From assembly GCA_003485185.1 (NCBI GenBank), contig DNAS01000094.1, positions 2,533-9,540 on the forward strand: DNA of 7,008 bases. The letters are read 5' to 3'. The position numbers and the translations under genes are program-made. This stretch comes from Phycisphaerales bacterium (GTDB lineage: Bacteria; Planctomycetota; Phycisphaerae; SM23-33). Below, piece by piece: positions 1-5,765 of the stretch. How positions within the stretch are numbered: position 1 is the first letter of the stretch; each line of letters starts with the position of its first letter. Below the pieces are notes generated by a model. That model was not told where the DNA came from and ran no database searches. It saw only the letters and a program-made list of their open reading frames with translations.

Positions 1-1012
1 AGTCCACGCGCGGCAGGTCCGCCGCGTGCCCGACGCGACGCGGCGAAACGTAGACCAGCAGTTCGTCGGCCAGCCCGCCCGACAGGAAGCTCGCCAGCAC
101 CTTCGCGCCGCCCTCGACGAGCAGGTGCGTCCACTGGCGGCGGCCCAGTTCGTCCAGCAGCGCCTCGAGGCGCAGCCCGCCGGGCCTCTCGTCCAGCGGC
201 AGCAGCTCCGCGCCGCGTCCGAGCAGCTCGGCCGCGCGGCCCGGCTGGGCGGTCATGGCCGCCGTCGTCGTCACCAGCAGCAACGGCGTTTCGCCGGCGG
301 AACGCACCAGCTTGCTTTCGAGCGGGGTTCGCAGGCGCGAGTCCAGCACGACGCGCGTCGGGCGTCGCCCCGCTCCGCTGCGATTGGTCAACTCCGGATC
401 GTCCGCCAGCACGGTTTCCACGCCGACGAGGATTCCGTCGCAGCCCGCGCGGACGCGGTGGACGTGCCCGCGTGCGGCCGGGCCGGTGATCCAGCGCGGC
501 CCGCCCTCGCCCAGCGCCAGCCAGCCGTCGGCCGTCTGCGCCCACTTGCACGTCACCCACGGCCGGCTTTGCATGCGGAGCTTGACGTACGGCGCGAGCA
601 GTTCCCGCACCGCTTCGGCGCACAGGCCGACCTCCGCCACGATGCCCGCGCGGCGCAGCGCCGCCAGCCCCTTGCCCGCCACGCGGGAGTCGGGATCTTC
701 CATCGCCGCCAGCACGCGCGACACGCCCGCCTCGATCAGCGCGTCGGTGCACGGCGGGGTTTTCCCGTGGTGGCAGCACGGTTCGAGCGTGACGTAGACC
801 GTCGCGCCGCGGACGTCGTGCCCGGCCTGTCGGGCGGCCGCGAGCGCCTCGCGCTCCGCGTGCGGGCCGCCGAACCGCCCGTGCCAGCCCTCGCCCAGCA
901 CCCGACCGTCGCGCACGATCACCGCGCCGACCATCGGGTTCGGCTCCACCGCGCCGCGCCCGCGCCCTGCCAGCTCCAGCGCCCGCAACATGTGCCGTTC
1001 GTCGCCTTCCAT
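1..1012 (-). CDS. ribD: Bifunctional riboflavin biosynthesis protein RibD (deaminase/reductase), 3' end cut by window edge
   Basis: RibD catalyses the second and third steps of riboflavin synthesis in the cytosol: deamination of the pyrimidine made from GTP, then NADPH-dependent reduction of its ribose. 337 codons are visible and the frame is still open at the window edge. Against E. coli RibD about 40-50 C-terminal residues are missing. Residues 1-145 form the deaminase domain: PNPMVGAVIV at 25-34, the zinc and proton-shuttle site PHAE (H51, E53), and LEPCCHHGKTPPC at 76-88 with ligands C79 and C88. Residues 150-337 form the reductase domain, with WITG (174-177), HRVRAD and ILVGVETVLADDPELTNR (194-211), and LLVEGGAKVLASFL. 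All key residues are present. ATG at 1012 is the first start after an in-frame TAA at 1024-1022 and has no clear Shine-Dalgarno sequence; ATG at 991 is an alternative. The gene diverges from the secreted-protein gene at 1123. Confidence 0.95.
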   Translation of the reverse strand, partial: MEGDERHMLRALELAGRGRGAVEPNPMVGAVIVRDGRVLGEGWHGRFGGPHAEREALAAARQAGHDVRGATVYVTLEPCCHHGKTPPCTDALIEAGVSRVLAAMEDPDSRVAGKGLAALRRAGIVAEVGLCAEAVRELLAPYVKLRMQSRPWVTCKWAQTADGWLALGEGGPRWITGPAARGHVHRVRAGCDGILVGVETVLADDPELTNRSGAGRRPTRVVLDSRLRTPLESKLVRSAGETPLLLVTTTAAMTAQPGRAAELLGRGAELLPLDERPGGLRLEALLDELGRRQWTHLLVEGGAKVLASFLSGGLADELLVYVSPRRVGHAADLPRVD

Positions 1013-1020
1013 CGCCGCCC

Positions 1021-1026
1021 ATTATA
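1021..1026 (-). promoter_or_regulatory. Perfect -10 hexamer (TATAAT) immediately before ribD
   Basis: The minus strand reads TATAAT at 1026-1021, only 8 bases before the ribD ATG at 1012. The expected transcription start falls at about 1014, so the mRNA would be leaderless or nearly so. This fits the absence of a Shine-Dalgarno sequence. No good -35 hexamer is seen at 16-18 bp spacing (candidates such as TCCTTC are poor). The promoter is inferred from one motif only. Confidence 0.4.
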
Positions 1027-1064
1027 AGACCCGACCCGCGACAGAAGGAACCCGGTTCCGTTGT

Positions 1065-1094
1065 TTGCAATCGCTCGCCGCCGGGCCGTACAAT
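1065..1094 (+). promoter_or_regulatory. Candidate promoter for the secreted VWA/LPP20-like protein gene
   Basis: A -35-like TTGCAA (1065-1070, 4/6 to consensus) is followed after 18 bp by a -10-like TACAAT (1089-1094, 5/6). Transcription would start near 1101, giving a leader of about 22 bases that contains the GAGGTGG ribosome binding site. The same 18-bp spacing appears in the candidate xylA promoter. Confidence 0.42.
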
Positions 1095-1112
1095 AGGATT
1101 GTCCCTGGAAAC

Positions 1113-1119
1113 GAGGTGG
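1113..1119 (+). promoter_or_regulatory. Ribosome binding site that decides the start at 1123
   Basis: GAGGTGG lies 3 bases before ATG 1123 (5 from its GAGGT core) and downstream of the in-frame TTG at 1099. It supports ATG 1123 as the start, and so a protein that begins directly with a signal peptide. Confidence 0.65.
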
Positions 1120-1122
1120 CGC

Positions 1123-2607
1123 ATGAAACGGTTCGCCCTGATCGCGTGGTTCCTCCTGCCCGCCGTCGCCCTCGCCGACGACGCCCCGTCCCGCGCGGAG
1201 TTTGTCAGCGCGCCGGGCAAGGCCCACCAGGTCGTCTATGTCGTGGACCTGCACCCGCGCTGCGCCGCGGACTGGCCGACGATACGGGATGGACTGCTCC
1301 GGTCGATCGCCAGGCTGAATCCTCGACAATCGTTCTGTATCCTGGCCGCGGGGCCCGAAGCGCCCCTCGCCGATGGAAACGCCCTGGCGGAGGCCACCAA
1401 CGACCGCAAGCTGGCGGCTGCGAAGTTCCTCGCCGACCTCAAGCCCGCCTCGGCCGAGGTGGACCTGCCCAAGGCCTTCGAGCGTGCCTTTGCCCTGCTG
1501 GCGGCGACCAACAAGCCCGACCGGCTGGTCTATTTCCTGACCGACCGCGAACCGCCCGACGCCGACGGGCTCCTGACGCGACTGGGCGAATGGAACGCGA
1601 AAAAGGACGTGCGGATTGTCGTGTACTATTATGACCCGCTGCGCCGCCAGCCGGAGGCGCTGCTCCGCATCGCCGCCGACCACGGCGGTTCGTTCAAGAA
1701 CAACTGGCCGCTCACGCCCGCCCAGCAGCTCGCCGACAAGCTCGGCGACGCCTTCCAGCCGTGCGTCGAACCCGTCACCGGCGGCGAGATCAACTGGACG
1801 CGCGGCGAGCTGATCGCCGTCGGCACGGGCAAGGCCCAGGGCACCAGCGGGCAGGCGGTCATGATGGCCAAGCGCGCCGCGAGCCTGGTGGCCGCCCGCA
1901 ACGCGATTCTGCTGATGGACGGGATTCGCGCGGGCGCGGGCGGGGGCTTCCGCAACGTCGCGCGCGGGCACATCCGCGTGGACGCCGTGCTGGAGGACTT
2001 CCGCGAGCTGAGTTCGACGTTCGACCCGCGGACGCGCGTGGCGACGGTGCGGCTGGCCGCCCCGCTCTACGGCGCCCGCGGCGTGGTGGAACTCAAGGGC
2101 GGGCTGCTCACCGGCGACGCCGGCGAGCGGGCCGAGCGGCTTGACGCGGCGCGGGGCGACGCCGAAGTCATCGTCATCGACGCGCGCGGCGTCGGACTGG
2201 CGCCGTCGATGCTTCCGAAAATCCTCTCCGCCGACGGGAAGGCGCTCTTCGCCCCCGGCGACCTGCCGGCCGAGGCGCTGGCCGCGAGGCCCGTGGCGCT
2301 GTTCGTCTACCGCGAGCAGGTCGGCGTGCGGCGCGAGACCGACGCGCCGATCCTCTCGCCCATCGCCCGCGCGAAGGTGGTGGCAGCCGAGGCCGGACGC
2401 ATCGACCCCGAACTGGACAAGTCCGTCCGCGCCGCGTTCTCCCGCCCGCTGATCCTGACGGCCGGACGCGCCGCCGAAAACGACCCGACGTCCGTCGTGC
2501 TGACGCAGTCGGCCGACAAGGTGCTGATGCTCTCCGGCGAGTGGTTCGAGTTGATGAAGGCGGGCAAGCTCGTCATCGTCACCGACGTCAAGAGCGTCAA
2601 ACCGTAA
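1123..2607 (+). CDS. Secreted protein with degenerate VWA-like domain and LPP20/FlgT-like domain
   Basis: A 494-residue protein of unknown function, probably exported. Residues 1-19 are a Sec signal peptide (MKR, hydrophobic core ALIAWFLLPAVALA, cleavage likely after ALA). Residues about 36-192 look like a von Willebrand factor A fold: a first strand VVYVVD (37-42), helices, then LVYFLTDREP (135-144) and VRIVVYYYDP (163-172). The metal site is degenerate, because DxSxS is replaced by D42-L-H44-P-R46. Residues about 220-330 resemble LPP20/FlgT-N domains, with GEINWTRGELIAVGTGKA, an Ala-rich helix with AARNAILLMDGIR, and later VRLAAPLYGARGVV. Residues 348-376 match the segment often seen after such domains in secreted proteins (VIVIDARGVGLAPSMLPKIL, then DGKALF). 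The C-terminus (455-494) repeats small beta-type segments ending at TAA. The gene is monocistronic, with the terminator at 2667. The domain calls rest on pattern memory; the substrate or partner is unknown. The GTG- and TTG-type upstream starts lack support. Confidence 0.85.
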   Translation: MKRFALIAWFLLPAVALADDAPSRAEFVSAPGKAHQVVYVVDLHPRCAADWPTIRDGLLRSIARLNPRQSFCILAAGPEAPLADGNALAEATNDRKLAAAKFLADLKPASAEVDLPKAFERAFALLAATNKPDRLVYFLTDREPPDADGLLTRLGEWNAKKDVRIVVYYYDPLRRQPEALLRIAADHGGSFKNNWPLTPAQQLADKLGDAFQPCVEPVTGGEINWTRGELIAVGTGKAQGTSGQAVMMAKRAASLVAARNAILLMDGIRAGAGGGFRNVARGHIRVDAVLEDFRELSSTFDPRTRVATVRLAAPLYGARGVVELKGGLLTGDAGERAERLDAARGDAEVIVIDARGVGLAPSMLPKILSADGKALFAPGDLPAEALAARPVALFVYREQVGVRRETDAPILSPIARAKVVAAEAGRIDPELDKSVRAAFSRPLILTAGRAAENDPTSVVLTQSADKVLMLSGEWFELMKAGKLVIVTDVKSVKP

Positions 2608-2666
2608 CCCCGCGCGGCGCGGAACGCCGGGTGCAACGATTCCGCATAGCGGTTCCGGCGCAACAA

Positions 2667-2698
2667 AACAGCCCACGGAACACGTTCCGCGGGCTGTT
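2667..2698. terminator. Bidirectional hairpin terminator between convergent genes (repeat copy 1)
   Basis: AACAGCCC at 2667-2674 pairs with GGGCTGTT at 2691-2698. One A.C mismatch follows, and the stem continues with CGGAA/TTCCG around a CACG loop, giving 13 pairs. The plus side continues TTGTTTG and the minus side TTTTGTTG, so weak U-tracts exist both ways. It lies 59 bp after the stop of the plus-strand gene and 32 bp after the stop of the minus-strand gene at 2731. It is nearly identical to the hairpin at 3520-3549. A second, looser stem (2617-2625 with 2652-2661) precedes it. Confidence 0.7.
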
Positions 2699-2730
2699 GT
2701 TTGCGCGGTTTGTTGTCCGCCCGTGGCGCG

Positions 2731-3375
2731 TCAGGCTCCGGGCGTCGACGAGGGGCCCGCAGCTGGCGCGATGGGCAGTTTGACCTTCTCCACCACGATG
2801 TTCGCCGCCCCGCACAGCAGCAACAGGATGTACAGCACCATCGACGTCCAGAGGACTCCGGTGCCCTCGGTGGTCAGCACCTTGCGCATGTTCGCTTCCA
2901 TCTGGCGCGACATCTCGTCGTTGCCGGCGCCGGCCGAGGCCGAGTCCTTCTGCTGGTCCCGCACCATCTCGTCGGTGTAATCCACGTTGGCGGCCAGGAT
3001 GACCACGAGAATCCCCAGCACGCCGACGCCCGCCAGGGCCGCCCCGAGCGGCATCGTCTGGAACTTCCCGCACAGGCCCATCACCCCGACGAGCAGCCCG
3101 ACGATCGGCACGATCAGGCCCAGGAAGAACCACGGGCGCGCGTCGGGGCCTTCGTCCTTCTTCGTCTCCTCCGCTCCCTGTTCCTTCTGCATCTTCTCCA
3201 TCTGTTCCGACAGCGACATCTTCCCGATCGACAGTTGCAACCCGCTGGCGTGCCCGACCTCCTGCCCGCCGCACTTGAGGTCCACCCACGGCAGGAAGAA
3301 GAAGATGACCAGCAGCAGGCTCAGCGGCAGGGAGACGACGGAACTGACCTTGGACACGAGTGCCTTCAGTGCCAT
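2731..3375 (-). CDS. Four-helix membrane protein, function unknown
   Basis: A 214-residue inner-membrane protein that I cannot name. Hydrophobic helices lie at about 11-30 (ending FFFLPWVDLKC), 82-103, 111-130 and 172-194. Between helices 1 and 2 is a charged, Met/Gln/Lys/Glu-rich loop (about 52-81) after the segment GGQEVGHASGLQLSIG. Between helices 3 and 4 is a second polar loop (131-171). The C-terminus is a short Pro/Ala tail. The LPW-V/D-C motif at the end of helix 1 followed by a SGLQ segment recalls a group of planctomycete hypothetical proteins, from memory only. ATG 3375 is chosen because GGAAAGGG lies 7 bases upstream and the next residues lead directly into helix 1. The 76-codon upstream extension to 3603 translates the terminator repeat and is not coding. 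The gene appears monocistronic, flanked by the two related hairpins. Confidence 0.85.
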   Translation of the reverse strand: MALKALVSKVSSVVSLPLSLLLVIFFFLPWVDLKCGGQEVGHASGLQLSIGKMSLSEQMEKMQKEQGAEETKKDEGPDARPWFFLGLIVPIVGLLVGVMGLCGKFQTMPLGAALAGVGVLGILVVILAANVDYTDEMVRDQQKDSASAGAGNDEMSRQMEANMRKVLTTEGTGVLWTSMVLYILLLLCGAANIVVEKVKLPIAPAAGPSSTPGA

Positions 3376-3398
3376 GCGATTGCCCTTTCCGAAAGTGG

Positions 3399-3462
3399 GC
3401 GCCATGTGCAGACGGCGGGGACATGGTGCGACATCCGGAAGCGGGCACGCGCCCGGCTTCCG
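3399..3462 (-). promoter_or_regulatory. Two hairpins in the leader upstream of the membrane-protein gene
   Basis: Stem 1: 3436-3446 pairs with 3451-3462 (CGGAAGC-GGGC against GCCC-GCTTCCG, one bulged G, four-base loop). Stem 2: GCGCCATGT at 3399-3407 pairs with ACATGGTGC at 3421-3429 (8 of 9 pairs, 13-base loop). Neither has a U-tract, so neither is an intrinsic terminator. If transcription starts near the weak -10-like TACAGT (minus strand, 3486-3481), both stems lie in the 5' leader. No riboswitch family is recognised. Confidence 0.3.
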
Positions 3463-3519
3463 CCGCCGCACACTCCGAAAACTGTACTTCCCCGCAAGGC
3501 GACAGGAAAGAAAAAACAG

Positions 3520-3549
3520 ACAGCCCACGGAATGCGCTCCGTGGGCTGT
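3520..3549 (-). terminator. Intrinsic terminator of xylA (repeat copy 2)
   Basis: ACAGCCCACGGA at 3520-3531 pairs perfectly with TCCGTGGGCTGT at 3538-3549, a 12-bp stem with a six-base loop. Reading on the minus strand it is followed by CTG, TTTTTT, C and TTT, a proper U-tract. It lies 53 bp beyond the xylA stop. The stem and loop match the 2667-2698 hairpin at 28 of 32 positions. Confidence 0.8.
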
Positions 3550-3558
3550 TGGTCTTCG

Positions 3559-3593
3559 ATTCAAAATTGTCAATTGACAATCGACAATTCCTC
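3559..3593. repeat. AT-rich heptamer array between xylA stop and its terminator
   Basis: Five consecutive 7-bp units are visible on the plus strand: ATTCAAA, ATTGTCA, ATTGACA, ATCGACA, ATTCCTC. The middle contains a perfect 16-bp palindrome at 3566-3581 (ATTGTCAA/TTGACAAT). The stretch is much more AT-rich than the genes on either side. Confidence 0.55.
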
Positions 3594-3602
3594 TACTCTC
3601 CA

Positions 3603-4916
3603 CTATCTGATGTATTCATTCAGCAGGTTCTCGAGCATCTCGACGCGCCCGGAGGCGTTGGCGTCGGGGTTGCCCTTCTTCTCCATGTAGGCCTTCAGCT
3701 CGCTCATGGTGGCGCGCCCCTTCTCGATCTTCCTGCCCATCGGCGTGTTCCACGAGGCGTAGCGGTCGGCCAGCAGCTTCTCCAGCGTGCCGTCGGCGCG
3801 GACGGCGGCCGCGATCTTCAGCCCGCGGGCGAACGCGTCCATCGCCCCGATGTGCGCGTGGAACAGGTCCACCGGCTCGAAGCTCTCGCGCGCCACGTGC
3901 GCGTCGAAGTTCAATCCGCCGCTCTTGAACCCGCCGGTCTTCAGGATCGTCAGCATGGCGAACGTCGTCTCGTACAGGTCGGTGGGGAACTGGTCGGTGT
4001 CCCAGCCCAGCAGCGGGTCGCCGCGGTTGGCGTCCACCGAGCCGAGAATTCCGTTGGCGGCTGCGAACTCCAGTTCGTGCTGGAAGGAATGCCCCGCGAG
4101 CGTCGCGTGGTTGGCCTCGATGTTCAGCCTGAAATGCTCCACCAGGCCGTATTTCTGGAGGAAGGCGAAGCAGGCGGCCGCGTCCGAATCGTACTGGTGT
4201 TTCGTGGGCTCCTTGGGCTTGGGCTCGATGAAGAACTGGCCCTTGAAGCCGATCTGCTTCTTGTACTCGACGGCCAGGTGCAGCAGGCGTGCCAGGTGGT
4301 CCAGCTCGCGCCCCATGTCGGTGTTCAGGAGGGTCTTGTACCCTTCGCGCCCGCCCCAGAACACGTACCCGCCGCCTCCGAGCTCGTGGGTGACTTCCAT
4401 GGCCTTGGCGACCTGGGCGGCCGCGTAGGCGAACACGTCGGCGTTGCAGCTCGTGCCCGCGCCGTGCATGTAGCGCGGATTGCTGAACAGGTTGGCCGTG
4501 CCCCAGAGCGGCCTGACGCCCGAATCCTTCTGCCCGCTCTTGAGGAGCTTGACGATCTCGTCGAGCCGGCGGTTGGTCTCGCCCAGCGTCGCGCCCTCGG
4601 GCGCCACGTCGCGATCGTGGAAGCAGTAGAATCCCACGCCCAGCTTGCGGCACAGCTCGAAGCAGGCCGCCACCTTCTTGCGAGCCTCGGCCATCGGGTC
4701 CGCGTGGGACCAGGGCATCTGGCGGGTGGGCGGGCCGAACGGGTCCGCCCCGCCGTTGCAGAACGAGTGCCAGTAGGCCACGCTGAACCGCAGGTGGTCC
4801 TTCATCTTCTTTCCAGCGACGACCTCGTCGGCGTTGTAGTGCTTGAACGCCAGGGGATTCCTGCTCTTGGGCCCCTCGTACGCGATCACGCCGATTCCCG
4901 GGAACATTTCCGCCAT
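3603..4916 (-). CDS. xylA: Xylose isomerase (class II)
   Basis: Converts D-xylose to D-xylulose (and glucose to fructose in vitro) as a cytosolic metal-dependent TIM barrel, the entry step of the isomerase route of xylose use. The 437 residues match the usual class II length of about 435-440. The catalytic pair is in YCFHDRD (H100, D103). Metal ligands are visible at E231 (FIEPKPKEP), E267 and H270 (NIEANHATLAGH), D295 (DANRGD), D306 and D308 (GWDTDQF) and D338 (NFDAH). VAYWHSFCNGGADPFG (46-61) and VFWGGREGYKTLLNT (185-199) are typical. All key residues are intact, so it should be active. ATG 4916 has AGGAGA 7-8 bases upstream and matches the family N-terminus (MAEMFPGI). The extension to 5024 is untypical and rejected. 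The gene has its own candidate promoter and a strong terminator. No xylB, transporter or regulator gene is present in the window. Confidence 0.98.
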   Translation of the reverse strand: MAEMFPGIGVIAYEGPKSRNPLAFKHYNADEVVAGKKMKDHLRFSVAYWHSFCNGGADPFGPPTRQMPWSHADPMAEARKKVAACFELCRKLGVGFYCFHDRDVAPEGATLGETNRRLDEIVKLLKSGQKDSGVRPLWGTANLFSNPRYMHGAGTSCNADVFAYAAAQVAKAMEVTHELGGGGYVFWGGREGYKTLLNTDMGRELDHLARLLHLAVEYKKQIGFKGQFFIEPKPKEPTKHQYDSDAAACFAFLQKYGLVEHFRLNIEANHATLAGHSFQHELEFAAANGILGSVDANRGDPLLGWDTDQFPTDLYETTFAMLTILKTGGFKSGGLNFDAHVARESFEPVDLFHAHIGAMDAFARGLKIAAAVRADGTLEKLLADRYASWNTPMGRKIEKGRATMSELKAYMEKKGNPDANASGRVEMLENLLNEYIR

Positions 4917-4984
4917 GATATCGTCTCCTTCGCCTTGGATTGCCTGTGTTGGACCGCGCCCCGCTGCCGGCGGCGCAGGGAAGG

Positions 4985-5014
4985 ATTCTACCCGTCCCGC
5001 CGGACAACCGCCAA
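4985..5014 (-). promoter_or_regulatory. Candidate xylA promoter
   Basis: On the minus strand a -35-like TTGGCG (5014-5009, 4/6) and a -10-like TAGAAT (4990-4985, 5/6) are separated by 18 bp. Transcription would start near 4978, giving a leader of about 62 bases before ATG 4916. The -35 box abuts the repeat element at 5016-5088. No clear operator palindrome for a xylose repressor is seen between promoter and start. Confidence 0.4.
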
Positions 5015-5015
5015 C

Positions 5016-5088
5016 AGGAACCACAACACGAAGAATGGCGAATCGCGAATGAAAAGCAAGACGCCTCTTTGTGTCCTTTGTGGTTCCT
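5016..5088. repeat. Palindromic intergenic element A (11-bp inverted ends, heptamer and nonamer repeats)
   Basis: AGGAACCACAA at 5016-5026 is a perfect inverted copy of TTGTGGTTCCT at 5078-5088. Inside, read on the minus strand, are two 9-bp units (CACAAAGGA at 5082-5074 and CACAAAGAG at 5073-5065) and three 7-bp units (CATTCGC, GATTCGC, CATTCTT at 5051-5031). The element lies between recR and xylA and holds no gene. It shares a core with element B at 5766-5860. Confidence 0.6.
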
Positions 5089-5105
5089 TCTGTGAGTTGT
5101 TTTGG

Positions 5106-5140
5106 GATTCGCGATTCGAGATTCGAAACTCGCGATTCTC
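5106..5140. repeat. GATTCGC heptamer tandem array overlapping the recR stop
   Basis: Five 7-bp units run without gaps on the plus strand: GATTCGC, GATTCGA, GATTCGA, AACTCGC, GATTCTC. The last unit overlaps two bases of the recR stop codon (5139-5141). The same heptamer occurs at 5031-5051 and 5818-5838. Confidence 0.65.
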
Positions 5141-5753
5141 AGAATCCCCGGCGGTCGGTGATGGCGTCGGTGAGGATGGACTTGTTGGCGTACTCGATGG
5201 CCGAGCCCGCGGGCAAGCCCCGCGCCAGGCGCGTGACCTTGACGCCCATCGGCTCCAGCAGCCCGGCGATGTGCAGCGCCGTGCCGTCGCCCGCGACGTT
5301 GGGATTGGTGGCCAGGATGACCTCGCGCACGGGCGTTCCGCCGCTCGCCGCGGCGCGGACCCGCGCCACCAGCGCGTCGAGGGTCAAATCCTCCGCCTCC
5401 ACGCCCTCCAGCGGCGCGATGTGCCCCATCAGCACGTGATACACGCCGCGATACGCGCCCGTGCTCTCCAGCGCCAGCAGATCCTTGGGCTGCTCGACCA
5501 CGCACACGACGCCCGGGTCCCGCCGCTCGTCGGAGCAGATGTTGCACAGCTCGTTCTCGGTGAGGTTGAAGCACCGCTTGCAGGGGCGGACCTTCGTCTT
5601 GACGTCGCGGATCGCGTCGGCCAGCGCCAGCGCCTCCTCCGGGGCGCTCTTGAGCACGTGGAACGCCAGGCGCTCCGCCGTCCGCGCCCCGATGCCCGGA
5701 AGCTTGCCGAACTCCTCGATCAGCCGCTCGATCGTCTCGCTGTACTTCGCCAT
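5139..5753 (-). CDS. recR: Recombination mediator protein RecR
   Basis: RecR acts with RecO (and RecF) to load RecA onto SSB-coated single-stranded DNA during gap repair in the cytosol. The 204 residues match the usual length of about 200. Residues 1-54 hold the helix-hairpin-helix DNA-binding region, with LPGIGARTAERLAFHVL (18-34). The zinc finger is CKRC...CNIC with C58, C61, C70 and C73. The Toprim domain starts at about 82 (VVCVVEQPKDLLALE, with E87), followed by GVYHVLMGHIAPLEGV and ILATNPNVAGDGTA (146-159). The C-terminal RLARGLPAGSAIEYAN segment matches the family's Walker-like end. ATG 5753 has GAGG 6 bases upstream. The 33-codon extension to 5852 reads through element B and is rejected. 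It is downstream of ybaB as in most bacteria, but the two are separated by 123 bp of repeat, so it may need its own promoter or be affected by the hairpin. Confidence 0.97.
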   Translation of the reverse strand: MAKYSETIERLIEEFGKLPGIGARTAERLAFHVLKSAPEEALALADAIRDVKTKVRPCKRCFNLTENELCNICSDERRDPGVVCVVEQPKDLLALESTGAYRGVYHVLMGHIAPLEGVEAEDLTLDALVARVRAAASGGTPVREVILATNPNVAGDGTALHIAGLLEPMGVKVTRLARGLPAGSAIEYANKSILTDAITDRRGF

Positions 5754-5765
5754 GAAAAACCTCGA

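Noticed and set aside
26..1027. A 333-codon open plus-strand frame in the first kilobase.
   Set aside because: It is antisense to ribD, whose catalytic motifs are intact on the minus strand.
1099..1122. TTG start at 1099 for the secreted protein.
   Set aside because: It would put eight residues before the signal peptide, and GAGGTGG lies just before ATG 1123.
919..2676. A 585-codon open minus-strand frame opposite the secreted-protein gene.
   Set aside because: The plus-strand protein has a signal peptide, a ribosome binding site and domain-like sequence. The minus frame has low-complexity Gly/Arg/Val content and runs into ribD and the terminator.
3376..3603. A 76-residue N-terminal extension of the membrane protein.
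   Set aside because: It reads through the xylA terminator hairpin and the heptamer array; a good ribosome binding site precedes ATG 3375.
5104..5141. Heptamer array as an intrinsic terminator of recR.
   Set aside because: Only short, weak stems can form and no U-tract follows on the minus strand.
3616..5574. A 652-codon minus-strand frame overlapping xylA and the end of recR.
   Set aside because: It is an Arg/Gly-rich alternative frame of xylA on the same strand and reads through repeat element A; xylA itself is unmistakable.
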